From positions 7,835,579 to 7,899,578 of the forward strand of contig CM049307.1 of the NCBI GenBank assembly GCA_026874595.1: a stretch of 64,000 nucleotides of DNA. Direction: 5' to 3'. Both the position numbers and the translations under genes were made by a program. This stretch comes from Sipunculus nudus (taxonomy: Eukaryota; Annelida; Sipuncula; Golfingiida; Sipunculidae). Below the pieces are notes generated by a model. That model searched no databases. It was not told the DNA's origin and saw only the letters and a program-made list of their open reading frames with translations. Position 1 is the stretch's first letter. Every line of letters starts with the position of its first letter. This document shows, piece by piece, positions 42,601-54,600 of the stretch.

Positions 42601-45600
42601 GTGTGATATCACTTGTACAACCAACACTTGCTCGCTTCTCCTCTGAATGCTAAAAAAAGTCATGAACATTGGGAAAAGATATAGGAATCAGTGAAGGTTT
42701 AAGTTGTTTCAAACACAAAGAGTAGCTTAATTTTTGCCATATTTACCCAGAATTTGTTCCCGTGTGAAGTAAACTTTAAACCAAAACTTGAGGAATGGAT
42801 AGATATGATACCAGAAAGTGTTTTAGTGTGAAGTTAACTTTAAACCAAAATAAATGAGAAATATTTATATGTGATACCAAACAATGATTAAGTGAGGAGT
42901 AAACTAGTAAACCAAACATAAGAGGAATATTTAGATATTATACTAGACATATAACCCAACTTTTGGAATGTCCTTCTGGTTGTTTAAAATGGCCTGTCAG
43001 TTTGTTTTAATGTTTTATCACCCTGGACCAGGACATCATCAGTTCAGCATGCTGTTACACCACTGGTACCTCCCTGAAAGATGGGCTGTGTTTATCACAC
43101 ACCCTGTCATATCCACACTTAATATCACATGACCAAGCACATTTCCTGACACATAGGCTGAGGCAAGCCCTGTTTAAGTAAGTCTATTATCTCTATAATC
43201 TCTGTACTTAAATTAGGGTTCTCAGTGAATGTTCTGCATAGGCAGAAACTTGCAAGCAGCAGATTCAAACCGAAAATCACCAGTACATTGGTTCAGTAGT
43301 CTGACAAACACCATTTGATCAGTCATAGATGGTACTAGTTTGACAAACACCATTTGATCAGTCATAGATAGATGGTACAGGTTGTTTGACAAGCACCATT
43401 TGATCAGTCATAGATAGATGGTACAAGTTGTTTGACAAGCACCATTTGATCAGTCATAGATAGATGGTACAAGTTGTTTGACAAACACCATTTGATCAGT
43501 CATAGATAGATGGTACAAGTTGTTTGACAAACACCATTTGATCAGTCATAGATGGTACAAGTTGTTTGACAAACACCATTTGATAAGTCACAGATGGTAC
43601 AAGTTGTTTGACAAACACCATTTGATCAGTCATAGATGGTACTAGTTGTATCCCCAGACAAAGTCGGGGGATACTATTTTTTCATACCAGTCCCACCACC
43701 GCCGTATATAAATCTTGTTGGCGCGATAACTCAAAAAATATTTCACGGATCTTTACCAAACTTGGTATATGTATAGATATGGGTGAGAGGACGACGCCTA
43801 TTTAAAATGAGGTCATGACCTTGACTAGGAGAGTGTCCTTGACCTTGAATAGGTCCAATTTTGGGGAAAATCACACAAATTCTTAAATATCTCAAGAAAT
43901 CTTGCATGGATTGATCCCAAAATCAAGTTGATGGAAGATCATGGATAGGGTTGTCATGTTCCAGAAACTGGTGGCGCCACCTATTATTCTTTACTTGTTT
44001 TCGTGCCGTTTAATACCACCAAAATTGCTTCTTGACAGTACTGTGAGCATTATAAGTCAAAAACTAATGGACAGATTTCTTTCATATTATAAATATACAT
44101 AGATATGGGTTATGGGATGATGTTTATTTAATTTGGGGTCATGACCTTTCCTATGAGAGTGGCCTTGACCTTGAATATTGCCATATATGGTGAAAATCAC
44201 ACAAAATCATTATATCTCAATAAGGAATGCATTGATTGGTCCTAAAATCAACTGGACCGAAGATCTTGGATAGTGTTGTCATGTACCGGAAACTGATAGC
44301 GCCACCTGTTAATCTTTTACTTGTTTTCGTGCCGTTTAATACCCCTATCATTGCCACTTAACAGTACTGTGAGCATTATAAGTAAAAAACTTATGGACAG
44401 ATTTCTTTCATATTATGCATATACATAGACATGGGTTAGGGGATGATGTATAGTGAAATAGGGGTCATGACCTTTTCTATGAGAGTGACCTTTTCTATGA
44501 GTGTGGTCTGATATTAATTGTTGCCGAAGACGGGGGGCCTATTCTTAAAGGGGGGGGGGGATTAATTGTCTGGGGATACTATGGCACCTGCGGTGCCAAG
44601 AAATATCTAGTTGTTTTCTTGTTTGTTGACAGGGTAGCAGCAGATTATGAGCAGCACAGCATGAGTGCACTCCACGACACTGGGAAACACCTGGGGAACC
44701 CGGTGAATGCTTTCCTGTTGGTGAAACGTTTCACTTCCGACTGGGAAAAAGTTCAAGGCCTCATCATGAACAACGCATCAGCAGGTAGGGATTTTCAAGT
44801 TTTATTTTATGATCACACTATGATGCAGATATCAAGATACACAGCCATAACATTAACAGGCTGCCAGGCTTGGAGGAATGATTGGCCTTACTTATTGTAA
44901 AAACTGAATAATAGTAAATCTGAGATGGCATCTGAGTTATTGCTCTGTATCTTATTTTCAGTACCTTGCAACTATTGGATATTCTGTGTATATCTTTGTC
45001 ACCATTACCCATTTCATCAAGTTTGATGAAGTACAGTCTGCAGTTTGAAAGCATCGTGGCTCATACCCTGATAATTCTAATTAACAACAGTGGCATCACA
45101 AGGTACTTAAAGACCTAATTAGTCAGGTGGGAATTACATTTACACAAGGGCTGCAGTGATGCATTCATTCAAGATACGATACAGATCATGGTACTTCACA
45201 GGCGATATGATACATGGTATGATATTTAGGTAGTATTAATGTTCCAGTTTCAAGTCATTGCTCTTTTGTGTTCGTCTATTAAATCTGTTTTCATGTGTGC
45301 CTTGCTGTTGCCTCTATGCTTCAGGAATAGTGATTTCCCCTTCAGTTGGTTTGATTTTGATTTCACCAATCAGGTGAAGAGAGCGTTTTGCTGTAGTCCT
45401 TGATGTACATGAGCTGGGCAGCTGACTGCTTTTTATGCCAGAGGTCACTAGTTAAATGTCAGACTTTAGTTTGATAGTCTTGTATTGTCAGTGTTATTGA
45501 TACAGGGACATCTAACAGGATTGATATGATATTTGACTTTGTATCAAAATCTATATATTAGAGCACTGTTCAATCATTATGTAAAGCTTATCACATCATG

Positions 45601-48600
45601 AAGATGAAATTGTTTAAGCCAATGGTGCTGCATGACTGGATTACAACTGTCACATTAACTACCTTGCAGATCACATTTTCTCTTTCATTTACTAGATTTT
45701 CTAGGCAAAGTGGAGCCAAAGACGCGGAATTTCCCAGATTATGAGGATTTAACTGGTGCTGCAACAGCTCTTCTTCGTCTTCAGGACACCTACAAGCTGT
45801 CATCCACTCATATTGCTAAAGGTGACATCATGGGCACACGGAACTCTCCTAAGCTCTCAGGTATGTCTGGTTTTACCTTGCTGTACAGTAGCTTATAAAC
45901 ATGGTTGTAAAATTTTAGCTGATTGAAGTTTCACTCAGTACATATCCATGAAAAGAATTGTTCCAAAACAAGCTAAATCATCACTTTTATACAAAGGTCA
46001 CTTAAAAACAGAGTCATACAAAATGTAAATGCCTTTGATAACTAGATCAGCAGCAGTGATTGTATGTACTGATATGTTATGGTTTATGAATCCTTCAGTT
46101 ATAATTGTTTATGTGGGAGAATCTAATCTACTGCATGTCTGTTGTTATATTACCCAAAAAGTGTTTTAATTTTGTTTGTACATTGTGAAATTTTACATAC
46201 AATATATATTAAATTGAACAGTTGATGAAACCAGACTAGCATGGCCACCATAATCTGATTCTTAAAGGGGCCCAATCACCTATAAAGCATGTTGAGTTAA
46301 CACGAAAAACAGCTTATTCCCTTTAAAATAAATCTGTACCTGCCAAAATATTGCCTTGCAACTGTTTTCTTACTCCTGTAAACGAGTGTTAAAAGCAGTG
46401 AACTGGGCGCGATCGCAGGTGTAAACATAAACACAGTGCATAGGGCTGTGTGCTTCGCGGAGCCACATCATGTGCCAATCAGGAGATTCCCTGACTGACT
46501 TGGCTCAAAAAATGTTATACATGTTCCTGCTAGTTGGAACACCCCGTGTTGCTCCTCTTGATCAGACCTCCGGTCACCCGGCCTTATTATGGTAAACAGA
46601 CTGTGTGTACCAACACGCAGTACTATAACAAGGTGTTAAACAGTCGTATGTGAGGAAATGAGACTTGTGTGCTGGAATGGTTTTGCTGGGATACTTTTGT
46701 ATAAAGCAAAACAACTAATTGTGTGAAATAATAGGCATTATATTGCTCCTGATTATGTCCCTTTAATTATCTTTACCAGTATCTTTTGAAAATAAAATAT
46801 TTTGAAAGTTTCAAGTTTCAATGACCTAAAGGAAATGCAGACTTTTATGACTGCATCAGAAAACTGTATATGAGGAACATTAGATTTCTCACTCACTTTG
46901 ATTAAAGATTAGATAGTTCTGTATAGTTTGAGTACAGGGCAAAAGTAGAAAATTGTCATATTTATCTCAACCTTTCATTAACCTTTGTTTTACATGTATC
47001 TGCTGCATTTCCATTAAAAAAAAATTTGTTCCCTAGTAATCAGTCGCAGTATTATCTAAATCAAAGAGAGCAGATACTCATTCATGAATTTACACAGTTG
47101 TAGTGAATAAAACATGTAGATATAGAAATATGGTTATGTTATATTAAGTATACATTGTTCTGCTCATGGGCATGTTGGTGGTCACCCAGTCCTCTGTATA
47201 TGTAAATTTTCATTTTAACCCCACAATCTACAACCTAATGTTCCAGATTTATTACATGTTTGGTCAAGCTGAATTCAAACATGCACAATACAAAATAAAA
47301 CTATCCAAAATGCATGTTTAATCTAGGTTAAACTAAATCCTAAATGCATGTTCCTTTGGATGTTTTAAACTCTAGGTTATTTTTAATTGTATCTGTTGAA
47401 TTTTCCATACATAATGGCTTGCCCTGAACCAAGACAAAAGATTTGTATTACTTCTTGAATCATATGGGGAACATCTTTAATCCCTTAGACAATAGTCATT
47501 ATTTTTTGTTTATTAATCCTATGTTTTATGCTCATAAGTTCATGTTAGGTCTTTGGGCCAGTTGAAGCTCTATTTAGTGAAGTGAAAAGGAGAGATATTT
47601 TGTGGTTTTTAAGAATTCTTAAGAATTTTTAAGAATTTTCAGTGAATCTTGGGGGGAGGGGGGTGGTTTGAATATTCTATGTATATAAACATATCTCATA
47701 GTTTATGTAAAATAACTTTAGATGTAAACCTAACTTGCACCCCAAAATAATACACAGGTGCATGATTGTACTAAATGAATATGCTTTCCTCGAATCAAAC
47801 ACTTGATTAAGATTTTCCATGTTTGCTCACTTGTAATGTAACTGTTGGTAAGTGCTATTTTAGTGTATGCATAACTGGACTTTAAAAAGAATTTATGCAA
47901 AGGTATCCTTTTAAAAGATCAGAACTCCTGAAAAAAATCACAATATTTGAATAAATGATTGATAAATAAGATTACTGATGTTTCAGAAATCATCAAGCTG
48001 GCTGATTGTGGAATTGATTTTCATCAATGAAAATAATAAATTATCAGTGATTACAGTAATTTATCCTGCATGTCATGTACAAACTAAAAACATTGTACAC
48101 TGTAAAGGTTAGCTTTGACCTGTGCAATGATAGCTTGGACCTAGTGCATGCTTAGTTGCTGTGGCTTGCAGCTGAGGACTGTTACGAGTTGGGCCGTGTA
48201 GCATATAATGCTGAGGATTACTACCATACCATCATTTGGATGGAGGAGGCTCTCTCACTGTGGCACGATGAGGTCAACAAGACGGTGGAGCTTTCGGAGC
48301 TCTTTGATTACCTCTCCTTTGCAGTCTACATGGTTAGTATCTCCTATTCTGATCACAACCACAGCAGCAGAACCTGGCTTATATCAACCTCCAAGGTGCA
48401 TTAATATTTAAAATATAAGCAAGATCATGTAAACTTTGGTGACACTGAAGAAGATAAAATAAATTTTTAATCAACTGAATGATTCCATCATTCTACAATT
48501 AGTGTAATGGGACTTTTGTACTTGTTTTTTTTTGTTGGAAGTATGTCTAGTCAGGTGTGATAAAGGCCTGGCATAAATTTTTGCAGATGGAACCGTGTGG

Positions 48601-51600
48601 TTAGATCTCCACAAATATCCCTTTCTTTGAAGGACATTTAAATAAATATTGTACATTGGGGATTGATACAAGCAAGCTACAGATAAATTTTATAGTGCCA
48701 GACTGGTCTGCATTAAATTATACTGATTTTGCATGATTTTATTTTTATTTGAATAATTTGAAGTTGTTGTGTAGCCCTGTAATATCTTTCCTGCTTCTTA
48801 GGTTAAATTGAGAAAAATGGTTTATTTGGCTGTAAATTTGTATGAAATTTTTAGGTTGTTTCATGCAGATAACATTAAAATTGTTTACATCAGCTGCTGC
48901 TCAGAATTCCTGCACAAAATCCCTTCTGAAGTGCTTAATTTCAGTCCAACTTTTTGTTTAAAAATTTGATAAAATAAATCCAGTACATTATATAAAAGAG
49001 TGGTAACAGGTAAGGAAAGATATAACAGGTGGAAATGCACAAGTATTATATATATTCTGTTGGTACATGTTTTCACCTGGCATGATTGGTACAGTGGCAT
49101 GCACCAACCCTTGCATGGCAGAAAGCTGACCTGTTTGTATTGCTTCACGGATGAGTGACCCCCATCCAACATGCTTGAACGGGCCTCTTGCTGACCAAAG
49201 GAACATCATATGCATGACGTGAATGTGCTGTTGTTCCTTGTGTATATATTTGTACCGAGGACAGTTGTGGCTGATGATTGGCTGGTTTTCAGCGGCAGAG
49301 TGCTTTGACCTGGGACGGCTAGCATACCAGATGCAGGACTACTACCACACCGTGATGTGGATGCAGGAAGCTCTGGACAGATGGGATGAAGAAGAACCAA
49401 AAACCATTCAGAAAGCCTCAGTGCTTGATTATCTCGCTTACTCCACCTCCATGGTGAGGGCTGGTGCATGCCTACCTCATGTAGTGTGTTACTAGAGTTA
49501 TATTGGCCCCATGTCAAAACTTCAATAAATGATAAAAGAATAAGTATTTAAATGGCACCAAATCTCTCACAATCGGATTCTTAGCTGAAACATGCACCCA
49601 CAGAGACACACATACCCTTGAGAAATTACTGTACCTATTTCCATGTCTCCCCTCACTTCCCCATTCTCTCTCTCTCTCTTTGCTCCCTCCCTCTCTCTTC
49701 TCTTGTGTATTTCTCTATGCATTTCAGTGCTCCCTGCAGAAATAAACTCTCTTTGTTACAACAACTCAATGCTACAAACCCCTGTAATCTTTATCTTATT
49801 CCCTTGACTGTTCTACTTACCACAGATTTTCTTTGAAACTTGTCTTGAGGCTAATACTTAAATTATTTAAACTTACTGTGACTTATGTCAGTTTTATGTC
49901 TTCAGACCTTATCTTTTTGTCAGTTAATACAAAAGAGTAAAGGACCTACCCTGCCCATGCATGTATCAAATTCTTTCAGCAAGGATATATAAATATTGCC
50001 ATGCACATGTGAAAGACCTTTGATTTCCCATGGTTGTCAACCTGGCTACACCACCAACCCCTCTCTCTTATTACTTTTCCTGTGAGTTCTTGGAGTATTT
50101 TACCCCTCTCTCTTGTTACTTTTCCTGTGAGTTCATGGAGTATTTTACCCCTCTCTCTTGTTACTTTTCCTGTGAGTTCATGGAGTATTTTACCCCTCTC
50201 TCTTGTTACTTTTCCTGTGAGTTCATGGAGTATTTTAACCCTCTCTCTTGTTACTTTTCCTGTGAGTTCTTGAAATATTTTAACCCTCTATCTTTTTACT
50301 TTTCCTGAGAGATTTGGAGTATTTTATGCCTTTCTGAGTAGCACCAAAACAGTAATGTTAAAACTCATTGTGCAGTCAGTGCCAGTCATGATACACAAGT
50401 TTGCCATTTTGCCATTCAGGGGACTCTTTTGTCTACCAGGGCTTCTCTTTTTTTAGCCCCGACTTTGCTGGCTGGCATGATATTGTATGGCCACATTGAT
50501 CATTAATAAAGTGGGACCTACTGTTTTACATAAGGGCATGCTGACCTTGAATACAAGGTCCCAGTGCAAGGCCTTTTTTGATAGACTTCCAAACTGATGA
50601 ATTAACCACATGCCATTTATTTATGTTGTCAGTGGAAATATTGGCTTTAACAATGCACAAACCAGACATTTACCAGGTTCTGTTTTGCCCACAAAAATAT
50701 TCCTGTTATTGAGCATATGTGGCTTTTGACATAAGTTATGGATGCCTGTATATTCTGTTTTCTGAATGTCATTTTGAAATGTCATTGATGTTTTTGCTGT
50801 TCCTGAGTTTGCTGCTTGTGCAGTTTTATACATTCAGGAAACTGGTATTGATTTAATGCACCAGGATCAGGTTTTATAACATTCATTGAAGTAAACCTTG
50901 ATCCCAAGAGATCTCAGCATTTGTATTTGGTGAAAACCTTGAAAGGCAATTTTCAATTTGTTTTTGGTCATGTTGCACTAAAAATAAACTGAAGTCTTTA
51001 TTTGAAACTAATTTTACTGTTCATATCTGTCCTGCACAACTCTAATGCACAACAGTGCTGGTAACAAACCATGTTTTGTTCAGTTTTCTTATGTCATTGT
51101 CACTGAACATGTTTTTACAGAAAATTAGTTTCAAGTATTTGGCCAAACTTGGTTCATTGTACACATTTGTTTAAACGTGTGCAAAAAAAAAACAACCATG
51201 TTCAATTTTCTGTTGTCTTAAATCCAGAAAAAAATCTGGGGAATATTCCAATTTCAAAGTGTTGATAATATATATTCATTTGATATTTTAAGGTGGAAAT
51301 TTTAAATCCCTTGATAGTCAGTTTTATTGAATCTGAATGTCTGATATCCATAGATTTGATTTATATCATATATTGTCATAGGATGGCCTGTAATAAAACA
51401 TAATTTGATGTTAACTGGCATTCTTCAGGAATGTTTTATCATTGTATTTTCATGTCTAATTTTCACATGACAGAGGTTAGGCCTTTTTATGAATATCAGG
51501 TTCACACATTAGATAATTTTATCAAATGGTTTAGAAACAAAGTAGGGGAGTTTTTTTTTTTTTGCTGTAGCATGGTTGGGTTAACATTAAAAGAACATAA

Positions 51601-54600
51601 AAATTACATAATTGTTACATGGAAGAAAAGTGGATTTGGCATTAAAGACTAGTAATTATCCCGAGACCAAAATGATTATGAATTTTATTTTCACTAAGTA
51701 ATACAATATTAAGCTCACAAGATACTTTTTTTCCTTTCTGTAAAAACAGGAACATTGTGAATTTTATATTCTTTAACATGTATCTGTACTATGAAAATTT
51801 CTGAAAAAGTTGGGAAACTTGATATGAGGAAATTTAGTACCTATGTCATAAAGTTTTAAGAGAATATTGAGAAAATAATGAACAACATTTGAGAGATTTT
51901 TCTCTGATTGTTTAAAAACGTCCTTTTCTTTTTCAAAAGGATTCAAAAATGCAGTCACAGTGGCAAGATAAGTAATTTCCTGCAAACATGAAGGCTGTTT
52001 GTGTTGCTGTCTGTTTGGAATATTTGGTGGAGGCCTGATGGTAATTTCATGCTTTGTCTATGATTCTTGGCTTTTGCACAGACACACTGTTAATGGAGAG
52101 GTAGAGGTTGTTCAAAATTCACAATATTCATCAACTAGGTGAGCAATTAGAAATTACCAGAATTTGAATGCTGAACTTCAACAAAATATAATGTGATAAC
52201 TTGCATATTCTGATGAATATATTCAGTTATAATTTGAAATCTTTTGCAGCAAGGGAATATATACCAGGCCCTCAAACTTACCAATGAGTTGCTCGTTCAT
52301 GGTAAGTGAATGATGCATGGTTATCATAATGGAACTTGATTCATGCTTGCTGTCTTTTTTTATTTATTGTTTCTTTTTCCAGGGGATATTTATATTTCCT
52401 TCTTGCCTTGGTATATTTGTATTTTCTTTTTTTCTGGGGTAAGTGAGGAGTGCATTATGCAACTACAGTCAAGCTCCCCCATTTTGTTTCTAGTTTTTTT
52501 AATTTTCACAAAAACTCTTGCAGCGACATGAATTCAAGAGAGCACTCGGCTACACCTTGCAATGGCTAGAAATAGGTAAATATGATGTGTGACAGGTGAT
52601 GTACTCTGGAGCTTCTGAGGGTGTTACAGGTGTCACATTACTAACACCCATAGAGCCCTCATTTAAACATGTATACTCTGTTGTAGTATTAAAGGCCCTC
52701 GAACATTCTGATTAAAAGCACTGACAGTCCCTGATGACACTTTGGCCTTTACAGAGGTAGTCATCAGTGGTATAGTTGACTAGCTGACACTTGAGACATT
52801 GGCATTGGGATCTTAGACCACGGGAGCTGTAACATTGGGATCTTAGACCAAGAGTTCTGTGACATTGGGATCTTAGATCAAGGGATCTGTAACATTGGGA
52901 TCTTAGACCAAGGGAGCTGTAACATTGGGATCTTAGACCACGGGAGCTGTAACATTGGGATCTTAGACCAAGGGAGCTGTGATATTGGGATCTTAGACCA
53001 AGGGAGCTGTAAAAATTGGGATCTTAGACCAAGGGAGCTGTAACATTGGGATCTTAGACCAAAGGAGCTTTAAAATTGGGATCTTAGACCAAGGGAGCTG
53101 CAACATTGGGATCTTATAACTAGGGAGCTGTAACATTGGGATCTTAGACCATGGGAGCTGTAACATTGGGATCTGAGACCATGGGAGCTGTAATATTGGG
53201 ATCTTAGACTAATAAAGCTGTAACATTGGGATCTAAGACCAAGGGAGCTGTAACATTGGGATCTTAGACCAAGGTAGCTGCAACATTGGGATGCAACACC
53301 AAGGGAGCTGTAACATTGGGATCTTAGACCAAGGTAGCTGCAACATTGAGATGCAACACCAAGGGAGCTGTAACATTGGGATCTTAGACCAAGGGAGCTG
53401 TAACATTGGGATCTTATACCTAGGGAGCTGCAACATTGGGATGCAAGACCAAGGGAGCTGTAACATTGGGATCTTGGACCAAGGGAACTGCAACATTGGG
53501 ATCTTAGACAAAGGGAGCTGTAACATTGGGATCTTAGACCAAGGGAGCTGTAACATTGGGTTCTTAGACCAAGGGAACTGCAACATTGGGATCTTAGACA
53601 AAGGGAGCTGTAACATTGGGATCTTGGACCAAGGGATCTGTGACATTGGGATCTTAGACAAAGGGAGCTGTAACATTGGGATCTTAGACCAAGGGAGCTG
53701 TAACATTGGGTTCTTAGACCATGGGAGCTGTAATATTGGGATCTTAGACTAATGGAGCTGTAACATTGGGATCTAAGACCAAGGGAGCTGTAACATTGGG
53801 ATCTTAGACCAAGGTAGCTGCAACATTGGGATGCAACACCAAGGGAGCTGTAACATTGGGATCTTAGACCAAGGTAGCTGCAACATTGAGATGCAACACC
53901 AAGGGAGCTGTAACATTGGGATCTTAGACCAAGGGAGCTGTAACATTGGGATCTTAGACCAAGGTAGCTGCAACATTGAGATGCAACACCAAGGGAGCTG
54001 TAACATTGGGATCTTAGACCATGGGAGCTGTAACATTGGGATCTGAGACCATGGGAGCTGTAATATTGGGATCTTAGACTAATGGAGCTGTAACATTGGG
54101 ATCTAAGACCAAGGGAGCTGTAACATTGGGATCTTAGACCAAGGTAGCTGCAACATTGGGATGCAACACCAAGGGAGCTGTAACATTGGGATCTTAGACC
54201 AAGGTAGCTGCAACATTGAGATGCAACACCAAGGGAGCTGTAACATTGGGATCTTAGACCAAGGGAGCTGTAACATTGGGATCTTATACCTAGGGAGCTG
54301 CAACATTGGGATGCAAGACCAAGGGAGCTGTAACATTGGGATCTTGGACCAAGGGAACTGCAACATTGGGATCTTAGACAAAGGGAGCTGTAACATTGGG
54401 ATCTTAGACCAAGGGAGCTGTAACATTGGGTTCTTAGACCAAGGGAGCTGTAACATTGGGATCTTAGACCAAGGGAGCTGTAACATTGGGATCTTAGACC
54501 AAGGGAACTGCAACATTGGGATCTTAGACAAAGGGAGCTGTAACATTGGGATCTTGGACCAAGGGAACTGCAACATTGGGATCTTAGTCAAAGGGAGCTG

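Larger units (their letters stand above)
13150..44632 (+). other. P4HA: P4HA intron 1 (31.5 kb, repeat-rich)
   Basis: The donor is gtgagc at 13150 and the acceptor is 'tttgttgacag' at 44632. I saw no P4HA exon inside it. It contains C1, the B cluster, an E fragment, C2, A2, A3, an E copy, a foldback element, a minisatellite and C3, listed separately. Together these make up more than half of the intron. A small inner gene cannot be excluded but nothing supports one. Confidence 0.85.

Noticed and set aside
43646-44610. Terminal inverted repeats of family C taken as a cut-and-paste DNA transposon
   Set aside because: The inverted repeats are subterminal on the right, no target duplication is visible, and the 3' end is hairpin plus CTAG, which fits rolling-circle elements better.
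50030-50308. 92-codon frame with 15-residue repeats
   Set aside because: It is produced by the 45-bp CT-rich minisatellite.
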